Translations under genes and position numbers: made by a program
Notes under the pieces: generated by a model
Databases searched by the model: none
What the model saw: only the letters and a program-made list of their open reading frames with translations
What the model was told of the DNA's origin: nothing
NCBI GenBank assembly: GCA_043228905.1
Contig: JBHGNT010000008.1
Span: forward strand, 10,478,001-10,542,000
Length of the DNA: 64,000 nt
Direction of reading: 5' to 3'
DNA from: Azolla caroliniana
Lineage: Eukaryota; Polypodiophyta
Part shown: one piece after another, positions 9,426-20,200 of the stretch
How the letters are laid out: each line of letters begins with the position of its first letter
How positions within the stretch are numbered: the stretch's first letter is position 1

Positions 9426-9567
9426 AACTCCCCCTTCACTCCGGCATGGGATGTCTTAGTACTAGTCCGATCCGCTTCCGCCATGCATCCAGCTTGTCGG
9501 GTATCAGTACTTTGGTCAGCATATCTGACCCGTTCTCGGCCGTGTGGACCTTCGTCAGCGCGAACTC

Positions 9568-10160
9568 CTAGTCATCTACTCTTTCCCGGATCCAGTGATA
9601 CCTTCGCTGGATATGCTTCGTCCGGGAATGGTAGGCCGCATTCTTAGCAAGGTGGATGGCACTTTGACTATCACAATAGAGCCGGTATTCATCTTGTCGG
9701 ATACCGAGCTCTCCGATGAAGTCCTTCATCCATAATATTTCCTTGCCGGCTTCCACAACCGCCATGTACTCCGCCTCCGTGGTTGACAACGCAACCGTCT
9801 TCTGCAGCCTCGACTGCCACGAAACAGCTCCCCCTACATATGTCATTACATACCCGGATGTAGACCGGCTGGTATCCACATCAGCCGACATGTCCGAGTC
9901 AGTAAACCCGTCAAGTTGAGGTTTACCGGAGCCGAATCGGAGACACATATTCGAAGTGCCCTTCAAGTACCGGAGTATCCATTTGACCGCGTTCTAGTGC
10001 TCCTTGCCGGGATTGCTCATAAACTGGCTCACCACTTCGACTGCGTATCCTATATCCAGTTAGGTACAAACCATTGCGTACATTAAGCTCCCGATGGCAG
10101 AGGCATATGGAACCTTCATCATATCAGCCTTCTCTGCTTTCGTCTTCGGGCTTTGCTTAC
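9568..10160 (-). pseudogene. Copia RNase H (broken)
   Basis: The minus strand from 9966 reads GFTDSDMSADVDTSRSTSGY, VMTYVGGAVSWQSRLQK, LSTTEAEYMAVVEAGKEI, LYCDSQSAIHLAKNAAYHSR and TKHIQRRYHWIRE. The catalytic D, E and D motifs are all present. Between 9967 and 10160 the link to reverse transcriptase has stops, so it is not joined in one frame. It removes the RNA strand during cDNA synthesis. Confidence 0.85.
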
Positions 10161-11032
10161 TGGATAATCTGCAGTTTGTCGGGAGTGTCGATCCAACCGG
10201 TTTTTGCATCTGACATGTTGAACCGGTGAAGCACCTTTGTCACATACTTCTCCAGTGACAGCCACAATTGCTTCACTGACCGGTTCCTGATAATATGCAC
10301 CCCCAACATCTGTCTTGCCGGACCCAAGTCTTTCATTGAGAAGGTCCGGTTGAGAGCCTTCTTCAGCATCCGTATTTTGGCTTGGTCCCGTCCCACGATC
10401 AACATGTCGTCCACGTATAGAAGGAGTATCAGGAAGTCGCCTCCTTCGAACTTCTTCACAAACACGCAGTGATCGGCCTGTGTCTTGTGGTACCCTTGAT
10501 CGGTCATGAAGGAGTCGAACTTCCGGTACCATTGTCGGGGAGCCTGCTTCAGTCCGTATAGGCTCTTCTTCAACCGGCATACCAGGTGCTCCTTCCCTTT
10601 CTCCACGAATCCTTCCGGTTGCTGCATGTAGATCTCCTCTTCGAGGTCGCCGTGAAGGAATGTCGTCTTCACGTCTAGCTGCTCTACCTCGAGGTCCATG
10701 CTTGCCGCTATACTCAGCACCGTCCCGATGGAGGTCATCTTTACTACCGGGGAAAATATCTCGTCGAAGTCCACGCCCTTCTTCTGTTGGAACCCCTTCA
10801 CCACGATCCTGGATTTGTATCTCGGGGGGTTGCTGGCGTCTCCCGGTTTCAACTTGTACACCCACTTATTTCGGAGTGCCCGCTTTCCTCTCCGCAACTC
10901 CACCAATTCATACGTATGGTTCTCATGCAGGGAATCCATCTCATCCTGCATGGCACTGAACCATTTGCGGCTGTGGGTGTCATCCTTCGCCTCTACGAAG
11001 CTTTCTAGCTCCCCCTCATCGGTTAGCAGCAC
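10157..11032 (-). pseudogene. Copia reverse transcriptase
   Basis: An open minus-strand frame of 291 codons reads AMQDEMDSLHENHTYEL, NKWVYKLKPGDASNPPRY, FSPVVKMTSIGTVL, QLDVKTTFLHGDLEEEIYMQ, SLYGLKQAPRQWYRKFDSF and the catalytic LLYVDDMLIVG (YVDD intact). It lacks its own true start because it is part of a polyprotein. The upstream integrase ORF overlaps it in a different frame (11016-11032), so one indel separates them. Confidence 0.88.
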
Positions 11033-12014
11033 ATGCTCTGCATCCGGAAATCTCCGGGGGGGAAGTTCTCTCTCTGAGAGGATATCTCCGTCTTTGGGCT
11101 TCGGTAATCAGCTCCTCCATTTGCTCTTCATCCGAATCCGATTCGGGATCTTGGTCGATTCCGGTTTCAGCTTCCTCTACTTCTTCTTCTGCCGGTTCGG
11201 TATCCTCACTGTAACCGGCTGGTTCCTCGAGTGCTAACCGGTCTCTTGCCGGTCGGGACTGCTCATCGTAGAATTGATCCTTACCGGTCGACTCGGAGTT
11301 CATTATCTTCTTCTCCGACTCCCAGTCGGCGAGCGTCTTGTCCTCCATAAAGATAATGTCTCGACTTCGGAATACCTTCTTGTCGACCAGGTCCCACACT
11401 CGGTAGCCGAACTCATCATTGTCGTAACTGAGGAATATGCATGGGCTGGTCTTTGGATCTAACTTTCCTCTCCGGTCCTTAGCTACATGCACGTACGCGA
11501 GACACCCGAACACCTTCAGATGCCGGTAGGACACTTCCTTACCGGTCCAGACTCTCTGTGGCGTGTCTCCATCCAAGGGTACTGAGGGTGATCTGTTTAT
11601 CACATATGTTGCCGTCGACAGTGCCTCAGCCCAAAACTTCTTGGGTAGCTTTGCATGCGCCAACATACTCCGAACCCTCTCCATTATGGTACGGTTCATC
11701 CTCTCGGCCAGCCCGTTTAGTTCCGGCGTCTTTGGCACGGTAAATTCGAGCCGGATTCCCTTCGAGCGACAGTACTCCTCGAACTGCCCCCGGTATTCAC
11801 CTCCGTTATCTGCTAGAACCGCCTTCAGCTTCCGGCCAGTTTCTCTTTCCACTCTCGCGTGGAGCTCTTTGAAGACGAATAGCACTTGATCCTTCGTCTT
11901 CAACGGTGTGGCCCACAGCTTCCGGCTATGGTCATCTATGAACGTTACGAAGTACTGTGATCCTGCATGTGACTTCATGTCCACTTGACACACATCAGTA
12001 TGCACTAACTCCAA
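11016..12014 (-). pseudogene. Copia integrase core and C-terminus
   Basis: Minus-strand ORF of 332 codons: HTDVCQVDMKSHAGSQYFVT (first D), ADNGGEYRGQFEEYCRSKG (second D), LNGLAERMNRTIMERVRSML (catalytic E). The typical GCLAYVHVAKDRRGKLD and FLSYDNDEFGYRVW follow. An acidic hinge leads to the reverse transcriptase. All three catalytic residues are kept. It inserts the cDNA into host DNA. Confidence 0.9.
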
Positions 12015-12800
12015 TGGTGTGCATTACGTCTCATCGGTTGCCTTGGTCGGAAAGAGGTCTGGTTTTGCTTACCGGCCAAACAGTCAGTGCACTTCTCCAA
12101 GTGCACGTTCTTCACTGGAATGAGGTTGTCGTCTGCAAGCCTCTTCATCCCCTTCTCGCTCATGTGACACAGCCTTTTGTGACACAACTCACCGGCAGTG
12201 TCGAATGCCACGTTCACTTCCTCCGGACATAACCAGGCATTCATCAGGTACAATGTGTTTACCTTTCGGGCCCGAGCCACAATCAGGTTCCCTTTGCTGA
12301 ACTTCATAACACCGTTCCGGATGCTACCCATGTAGCCTTCATGATCTAGCCGATCGTCTGATATCAGGTTCAGACGAACCTCCGGAACGTGTCGGACATC
12401 CTTCAGCAGCAGCTTGCATCCGGTTGGCGTTGTCAACCACACGTCTCCTATGCCGACACTTTGGCATGTACCTTCATTCCCCATCCAGACACAGCCATGA
12501 TCACCGGTTGAGTAGGATGAGAAGCATTTCCGGTCCAGGGTAAGGTGGAACGACGCTCCGGAGTCGACCACCCAGGTCATCTTGTCGCCGGCAAGGTTTA
12601 TCTCACTCTCCTCGGTGATGAGCATCAACTCTTCTTCACTTGCCGCAATTGCCGTCGTTCCCTTCCAGTCCGTTCCCCTCCGGTCTTTACCGTTCCGTTC
12701 CGGTGTCCGCTTCGAATCGGTACCGTTGGTTTCCTTGTCTTTACGGAAATGCCGACAATTCTTCTGGAAGTGTCCTGGCTTGCCGCAATAGAAGCAAGTA
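12005..12800 (-). pseudogene. Copia protease and pre-integrase zinc finger
   Basis: The minus-strand frame that starts in gag continues into the protease, WVVDSGASFHLTLDRKCF with an intact DSGA, then VRHVPEVRLNLISDDRLD. The pre-integrase HHCC segment (LCHKRLCHMSEKG then CTDCLAGKQ) follows; the first histidine of the usual LWHxRLGH pattern appears changed. The frame ends at 12005, 4 codons into the integrase frame. Confidence 0.85.
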
Positions 12801-13500
12801 GGCCTCCCCCTTGACTTTGACCACGTCCCCGACTTTTCCCGGTTCTGGGGACTACGGTTTCTATGTCTTCCCCATACCGATTTGGTAAGGAGCACTTTGG
12901 AGTTGGAGCTCGTATCCTTATCTTTCCGACGCGCCTCCTCATCTAGCAAGGTTGACTTCACTCTTGCTAGGGATAACCGTTTCCCTTCCGGCCCGGCGTT
13001 GCCCAAAGTGACAACCAACGTCTCCCAGCTATCCGGGAGGGAACCGAGCAGGAGTAGCGCTAGTACCTTATCGGCGAGAGGTACTTCCAATGATGTTGCC
13101 TGGTGGATCAGCCCCTGGAAGGCATTCATGTGCTCCGCCATGCTGGAGCCATCTTGGTACCGGAGTCTTACTAGCATCCGGAATACCAAAACCTGATTAA
13201 CAACAATTTTGTTTTGAAACATAATGCCGATCTTCTCCTAGAGCTCATGAGCCTTGCTCTCTTCATTGAAGTTGATGTATAGGCTCATGTCGATGAAGCA
13301 CCGTATGTACGCCATTGTCTTCATGTGCATCACCTCCCATATCGTGGCGTCGATTTTGTCCGGTCTCTTGTCCCCAAACTGAACCGGCAACCAAAGATCT
13401 TTAACCACGAGCATGTCCCTCATCTTCAACTTCCACACCGAATAGTTGGAGCCGGTGAGCTTGAACATGCCTCCCAACGAATCGTCCATTTTCTGTGTCG
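12770..13500 (-). pseudogene. Copia gag and zinc knuckle
   Basis: The likely start is MDDSLGGMFKLTGSNYSVWK near 13490 (minus), 25-30 bp after the primer-binding site. A stop after KAHEL at 13238 and a resumed frame from 13222 show a nonsense change. The second part reads MAEHMNAFQGLIHQATSLEV, LLLLGSLPDSWETLVVTL, and a perfect CCHC knuckle CFYCGKPGHFQKNC near 12780-12800. The UBN2-type gag packages element RNA. Confidence 0.88.
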
Positions 13501-13506
13501 TTTCGC

Positions 13507-13519
13507 TCTTATACCACTT
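13507..13519 (-). other. Primer-binding site of the complete copia
   Basis: The minus strand reads AAGTGGTATAAGAGC, differing at one position from the usual initiator tRNA-Met site TGGTATCAGAGC, immediately inside the 5' LTR end (13520). Confidence 0.75.
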
Positions 13520-13795
13520 TGACAGGAACTGCACGCTCCCTATGCGCAACGCTCGGCCACAATGGAGCTTAGAATCATACACAGAAAAACGGGAAATGAA
13601 AAGCACGACACAATGGAGAGAGGAGTACACAGGATGTTAGCGTGGAAAAAACCCAAACTTGGGGAAAAACCATGGCAGCCCACAGACTGCAAACTATCAC
13701 TATATTAGAATGTACAATAGTGAGCTCACGAAGGCAACGACCTCGTGCTCACGATCTTCGCCATAGGCGGCGGTTACAACAGAGGCAGCGACCTC

Positions 13796-13835
<40 letters not shown>

Positions 13836-14209
13836 TACACAGTTACACGCTCTCAAGTCTCTTTCAACAAGAATGACAACAACTATGTATATTCTGTTTG
13901 GCCTAAGTCATATTTATACTAATATGACATTTCGGCTATTTACAAATATAGCCCTGATGGACTCTCAGAAACATATTTACAAATATGTCCCTTCATCCGG
14001 TGAGCACTCCTCACCAAGCCTGCATCATCCGGCACTTGCCGGGTACTCGTCATCCGGTTCTCACTGGGTCTGCACCATCCAGCTCTCCGTAGCCGGGTAC
14101 TCGTCATCCGGTTCTCATTGGGTGTGCACCATCCGGCTCTCCATAGCCAGGTACTCGTCATCCGGTTCTCATCGGGTCTTAACCATCCGGAGGGACCTGT
14201 TTCCTAACA
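13520..14209 (-). repeat. 5' LTR (690 bp) with triplicated 54-bp U3 unit
   Basis: TGACAGG at 13520 to TAACA at 14209. It is 110 bp longer than its partner because a 54-bp block beginning GGGTACTCGTCATCCGGTTC (GGTACTC at 14042, 14096, 14150) occurs three times; the other LTR has it once. In element orientation the block lies near the start of U3, upstream of the promoter. A (TC)n run sits at about 13799-13832. Confidence 0.9.
14041..14195 (-). repeat. 54-bp tandem repeat x3 in U3
   Basis: Period 54 bp, three imperfect units starting 14041, 14095 and 14149, differing by a few substitutions (for example GCCGGGTAC versus GCCAGGTAC). The 3' LTR has one unit near 9365. Repeats in this part of U3 often act as enhancers in retroelements; function here is unknown. 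Confidence 0.85.
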
Positions 14210-16136
14210 ACATAGGCTTGGAAGACAAGACTATTGCTGACTGGGAGTCGAAGAAGAAGATAGTGCACTCTGGGTCGGCCGGCAAAGATCGGTTAGAAGA
14301 TGCAAGGATACATCAAGTTGGAAGTCGGATGTCAGTCGAAGACCAGGATGAACCGGCTGGATTCGGACAAAGAATCAAACCGACCGAAGAAGAAGAAGTG
14401 GACGTTGGAACCGAACAAGAACCTAAATCAGATTAAGATGAAGAACAGTCGGAGGAACTGGTGGTCAGAAACCAAGGAAGAAGATATCCTCTGAGAGAGA
14501 GAATGCCCCCCCGGAGATTTCCAGATGCAGAGCACGTCTTACTGACCGACGGGGGGGAGCCGAAAAGCTACGAGAAAGCAAAGAGAGACACCCATAACCA
14601 CACGTGGTTAAGTGCCATGTAGGATGAGATATATTCCCTTCAGGAGAACCACACATATGAATTGACAGAGCGGCCGAAAGGAAAGATAGCGCTCTGGAAC
14701 AAGTGGGTGTACAAGCTGAAACGGGAGACGACGGAAATCCACTGAGATACAAAGCCCGGTTAGTGGTGAAGGGGTTCCGATAGAAGAAAGGAGTGGATTT
14801 CGATGAGAACTTTGCCCCGGTAGTCAAGATGACATCCATCCGGACGGTGTTGAGCATTACAGTGGGCATGGACCTAGAGGTCGAGCAGCTAGACGTCAAG
14901 ACAACGTTTCTGCACAGCAACCTCGAAGAAGAGACCTACATGCAATAGCTAGAGGGGTTTGTCAAGAAAGGGAAGGAGCACTTGGTATGCCGATTGAGAA
15001 GAGCTTATACAGACTGAAGCAAGCTCCCCGACAATGGTACTAGAAGTTCAACTCCTTCATGACCGACCAAGTATACCACAAGACGCAGACCGACCACTGC
15101 GTATTCGTGAAGAATTTAGACGGAGACGATTTCCTGATACTCCTGTTGTATGTGGACGACATGCTAATCGTCGGACCAAACCAAATCAAAATCGAAAATC
15201 TGAAGAAGGCCTTGAACCGGACCTTCTCAATGAAAGATCTGGGTCCGACAAGACAGATCCTAGGGATGCACATAGTCCGGGACCAGGCGAAGAAGAAGTT
15301 GTGGCTGTCACAGGAAAAGCACATGAAAAAGGTGCTTCAAAGGTTCAGCATGTCGGATGCTAAGCCGGTCAGGTCGACACTTCCGACAAACTGCAAATTG
15401 TCCGGAAAGCAAAGCCTAAAGACAAAGGTAGAGAAGTCAAAGATGATGAAGATACCATACGTCTGTGCCGTTGGAAGCTTCATGTACGCAATGGTGTGTA
15501 CTCAGCCGGATATCAGATATGTTGTCAGAGTGGTCCGCGGGTTTATGAGCAATCTAGGAAGAGAACACTGGAACGCGGTCAAGTTGATACTTCGGTACTT
15601 GAAAGGTACCTCGAGTATGTGCCTACGATTCAAGTCTGGAAAACCTCAACTTGAAGGATTCACGGATTTGGATATGTCGGTTGATGCGGATACCAACCGG
15701 TCAACATCCGGATATGTCATGACATATGCAGGGGGAGCCGTATCGTGGCAGTCGAAGCTGTAGAAGTCCGTTGCACTGTCGACAATGGAAGCGGAGTACA
15801 TGGCGGTTGTAGAAGCCGACAAAGAGGTAATTTGGATGAAGGATGTCATTGAAGAGTTAGGGATCCGACAAGAGGAATTCCGGCTCTATTGCGACAGTCA
15901 AAGTGCCATCTACCTCGGGAAGAACGCGGCCTACCACTCTCGAACCAAGCACATCCAAAGGACATATCACTGGCTCCAGGAGAATGTAGAAGATAAAGAG
16001 TTCTTGCTTACGAAGATCCACACGGAGGAGAATGGGTCAGACATGTTGACCAAGGTGTTGTCAGCCAACAAGCTGGACGTGTACCAAAGATGGATCAGAA
16101 TGACGAGACATCCCATGCCGAAGTGAAAGGGGAGTT
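14210..16136 (+). pseudogene. Right part of the old plus-strand copia (reverse transcriptase and RNase H)
   Basis: It continues the integrase tail (GLEDKTIADWESKKKIVHSG), then passes through a stop- and frameshift-ridden reverse transcriptase start (14600-15050). A cleaner frame at 15059-15763 carries LLYVDDMLIVGPNQIKIENL, MKDLGPTRQILGMHI and DLDMSVDADTNRSTSGY. After one stop, 15785-16126 gives MEAEYMAVVEADKEVIW, CDSQSAIYLGKNAAYHSR and TKHIQRTYHWLQENV. A polypurine tract (GAAAGGGGAG, about 16125-16134) precedes the LTR. The protein is closely similar to the minus-strand copia that interrupts it. Confidence 0.88.
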
Positions 16137-16736
16137 TGTTGGCAAAGATGTCCCTCTGGATGGGATCTGGATGAGATGGATCGGACGAGCCGAAGGAAGG
16201 AACCAGACTGGATGGGTCCATAAGGTATCCTAATATCGGATTGGATGGATTCAAAAGGAGTCCGGTTGGATCCGGCATGAACAAGCAGATAGGAACATAT
16301 TCAAACGTGACCGTTGAGGTCATATTTGTAAATAGCATGTACGTTATATGAGTATAAATATAACTAGGGCAAATAGTGTTTCATTATGATGAGTTGTGGT
16401 CATTATTTTGTTCTGTAGAGTGTAAAGAGATAGAGTGAGACATACAGAAAGTATTTTTTGTTGTAACCGCCGGTTGGCGAAGGCATAGAGCTTGAGGTCG
16501 TTGCCTCTGAGCCTTGCATTGTAACCTTTTCTTCTCATAGTATAGTTGGAGTCTGTGGGCTCCCGTGGTTTTTCCCTATTAGGGTTTTCCACGCAAACAT
16601 CCTATGTCCTCTTTGTTGTCTATGTAAATGTATGAATCTCCATTTCTGTTTTGTTCTTCCATTGAGTTTAAGACTCGGTTGTTGCTGAGTGTTATTCCGC
16701 ACAGAGCTCGACTTCTTCTTCTAGACGATTACAACA
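16137..16736 (+). repeat. 3' LTR of the old plus-strand copia (about 600 bp)
   Basis: It starts TGTTGGCAAAGATGTCCC right after the polypurine tract. The end is placed at TTACAACA (16736) from the expected length and CA terminus; this end is less certain. A TATA box (GAGTATAAATATAAC) lies at about 16350-16364, the same block seen in the amplified LTR at 41.5-45.1 kb. Confidence 0.7.
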
Positions 16737-16744
16737 CTCTCACA

Positions 16745-17280
16745 CTCCCTTAGATTACAAAAATGATTACCAAACAAATCTATGTGATTCACACTTTTTT
16801 CTATAATAAGTTTGCCCTAGATGTATATATACTTATATACATTATGGGCTATTTATAAATGTAGCCTCTAATCGGCTATAGCCAAATCAACCTTCAACTC
16901 TCTACCGGCCTTCATCCGATTCGGCTCTTTGCCGATCCGACATCCGATTTGGCTCTCTACCGATCCAACATCCGATTTGGCTCTCCAACTCATCCCATCC
17001 GGAGGGACCAGTTCTCCCAACACCATGGACTATCTTGAGAATTGCTATTGTGTGCATGCATACCCAAGGGAATAGAATCTGATTCAGCTCTTTACCGGCC
17101 TTCATCCGATTCGGCTCTTTGCCGATCCGACATCCGATTTGGCTCTCTACCGATCCAACATCCAATTCGGCTCTCCAACTCAACTCATCCCATCCAGAGG
17201 GACCAGTTCTCCCAACACCATGGACTATCTTGAGAATTGCTATTGTGTGCATGCATACCCAAGGGAATAGAATCCATGTG
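16745..17280 (-). repeat. Copia-type LTR fragment with tandemly duplicated edge (about 190 bp x2)
   Basis: The + strand shows the U3 edge of a minus-oriented LTR (GGAGGGACCAGTTCTCCCAACA) twice, ending at 17022 and 17217. Each edge is followed by the same ~57 bp (CCATGGACTATCTTGAGAAT and onward). The block from ACCGGCC at 16904 recurs at 17094 (period 190, plus a 5-bp CAACT insertion in unit 2). So the duplicated unit holds LTR edge plus adjoining non-LTR sequence. Confidence 0.75.
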
Positions 17281-20200
17281 TGTGCATGTTGTACCTAAGA
17301 GGAGAATATAACGAAGAAGTGACTCTTTACTACCCTAAATGTTTATATTGAAGGTTTAAAATTGTACTCCCCACAATCCCAATCCTAAGCTTCTTTAATG
17401 CTTCTAGAGTAAAAGTCCAAAATCTCGTTCCTAATGTCCTTTCTCCCATATATTTAGATCATAATCATACTAGCACATTAGATGTGAGAGCCTAACATTG
17501 GCCTATCCTTCTTTAAATTTCTAAAAGAGATAGGGTTAACTAGCTCGACTTGGCGAGAGAAATGATATATTCCGATAATTGTGCAAAAGCTATGAAGCAA
17601 CTATCATGTGGAACATGTTGCGTGCACTTGTTCAAAAGTCTTTTGTCATGGTTGCACTATTTCCTCTTTAATATGGCATTGAAATTTTCGAAAATTTCCA
17701 TTGTTTCATCTAGCATAGTAGGTTTTTAAAGTACCATTACGAGCCATAAGTTGACATGACTTATTTTTAAGCACTTGTTTGTTTGTCTCTCTCACTATTT
17801 GCTTCCTCTTAGAAAGGGAAACTCTTATCCAACAACTTGGTTGGCGAATTCATGATCTTGAAAGATTTTAAATTTGAAGGGGGTAAATCAAGGGTAGAGA
17901 AGGTCAATCACGATGTAAATGTAGTATTTTCCCATCGGCTTGAGAAGATCAATCAAGCAGGGACTCATTAAGCGTTAAAATGCTCATTGTTATCCGAAAC
18001 TTCACAATTAGGTAGTTGAGAAAATTGGGGCATCAAAACTCTCACTTTGTTGCATAGAGAGAGAGTATTTACTAAACACTTAAATTTGAGTCAATGTTGA
18101 TTCTACAGTGGACATGTTTTGAGATTATAGGTGTTGGCCTTTTGTTTATTCAAATAAATTGTTCTCATAGTTTCACATATAATCAATCACCAAGCCAATA
18201 GAAAATGTTTACGAGTTGATTTTACTTGACCAATGAAGATACCTACTAATCCAAATTGTGTTGGTATTTCATATTTTCAATCCAAGAAAAATACACTTTG
18301 AAGGTTGGGTTTAAGGAGCCCACCCCTTCATTTATCCTACCTTTTATGTTTATTTAGACACAAACATTCATGTTGAGTGCTCAGAACCTTCCCTTGTTTA
18401 AGGGGAAACATTCCATCCACTCATAATAATACTTCACACCTCACATAGCAATGCACATATGGCGAACACATATTCACAAATCATAACTCGTAGAATGTGT
18501 TTGTTTACTATGATGAGATCATTGTTAGTGGGAAGTAAATACTTTGGTCGATGAATGAGGCAATATTTTTTATACTTCCCCGGGGAACAGGAACATTACA
18601 TACATTGGGGGGCGAGCAAGAAAGAAACAAAAAATGGGAATGGATTGATTTCCTCCCTGCAATTTTTTAATGACGGATTGAAAGTGTCATACACATAACT
18701 TGATTGTTATTTTTGACTAAGATCAAGTGAGGAGGAAGAAGAAGCTCCCCTTTCCTTATCAAGTATAAATAGAGAGAAAGGCCAATGCCTAAATTGTAAT
18801 GTTTGGATGTGACAAGAGTTTTAAACACTATACATATGCATGTGTATGTGTGTTATAGTTGAGTTTGACTACTAAAGGTGCTGAAGATTTTTTGACTTCT
18901 TGTTAAAACTAGTGAAGGAACCATCAAGTGCATTTAAATAGATGTGTTAGTGACTTGTTTTATGTGTGAGAAAGATAAAAAAGCAGAAGTAAACTTTCTC
19001 TCATGTCATTGTTTTTTTCTTGTACAAAACATTTGGGTCCTAGTAAACAAACCGTGACAAGTAAATTTTTAATGAGGAAGCAATGGGCATGTTGCTTGCT
19101 CTTGTTGAATAAAAACGAAGAAGTTGTATATGATTTTATCATAAGAATGGGCATTATTATATTTCCCGTCCACGCATTGTAAGGATAGTGCATTTGACTA
19201 AGTAAAGAACTCTGTTGGCTTGCAAGGTGTAGGGCGGTGGAGAGTTTGAATTGTGTCATAGAGTTGAAATCCCGCGGGGCAAACATCAATCGTTCGAATG
19301 CAATCCTAGAGAACGGCGAATGCAATCGTAGAGATCGAAATTATTGTTCAAGGGAAACATAGTTTCTCCTAAACTTCGAGGTTGAGACATAAAGCACCAT
19401 GAAAGAAACAGAAGAAGGGAATAACTTTGTGTATCATTCATTCATTGTTTGGAAGAAGCACAGCCTTTTCTTCGTTACAAGACATGCAAAGGCCTCGTCA
19501 TCAATGAAGGAAGTAGGACATACTTCTTCTCTATTTCTCTCTGTTTTATGTCTGTGTCTGCATAAAAGCGATGGGCCGTGAGAGAATCGAGAAAACCAGA
19601 CGGAAGGAAGGAGCAGGCAGAAGAGAGGCGAGTTTTTAAAATAAATAAAAACAATATACAAAGCTGCAGGTAGAAAAGGATAGGAGGAACTAATAATAAT
19701 AATAATAAACCAATAAATAACTCCCTGCAAAGACACAGACACAGAGAGGGATGGGACGAGAGAGAGAGAGAGAGAGAGAGATCACCGCTGACACACACAC
19801 ACACACACACAAAGAACGAAGAACTCAGTGGATTATTGTACTTTCTTCTTCTGCTTTTAACACTTTTTACCTCTTCAAAAAGATCTGCTTCCTGTCTGTC
19901 TTCTTCCCTTAAAAGTTAAAATACATATCCATTGTATGCATCTCCTCCTCCAATCCTTGGACACATCATCATCATCATCATCAAAACATGGATTGCTCAA
20001 TTGTCATTCAAAGTGAGATTTCTTCATTTTTTGTGTCACCACCCCCCTCCCCAAAGCTACAAACAATCAATCAATCACTCAACTCAATTCACCTTTCCTT
20101 TTTCAAATGTTCAAAGAAAGAGCTTTGGCTTCTCATTTCCAATGGACGCATGCAGAGCACGCACATGTATTCAACCAGGTCGGTCCGCCTTACACTTCTA

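Larger units (their letters stand above)
8846..14209 (-). mobile_element. Complete Ty1/copia retrotransposon (-), TSD ACATA
   Basis: The left LTR is 8846-9425 and the right LTR 13520-14209. Both read TGACAGG..TAACA on the + strand. Target duplication ACATA is at 8841-8845 and 14210-14214. In element orientation the order is 5' LTR (right), primer-binding site, gag, zinc knuckle, protease, integrase, reverse transcriptase, RNase H, polypurine tract (GAAGGGGGAG), 3' LTR (left). The copia order (integrase before reverse transcriptase) is clear. A few indels and stops break the polyprotein. Integration occurred inside an older plus-strand copia of the same broad family. Confidence 0.92.

Noticed and set aside
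9568-9919. Plus-strand frames over the copia coding region
   Set aside because: Shadows of the minus-strand RNase H, whose motifs are unmistakable.
18960-19325. 121-codon minus-strand frame
   Set aside because: No domain, no promoter-like or splice context, and ordinary composition for chance frames in this AT-rich DNA.
19600-19640. GGCAGAAGAGAGGCGAG resembling miR156
   Set aside because: Only partial identity, and I found no complementary arm to form a precursor hairpin.
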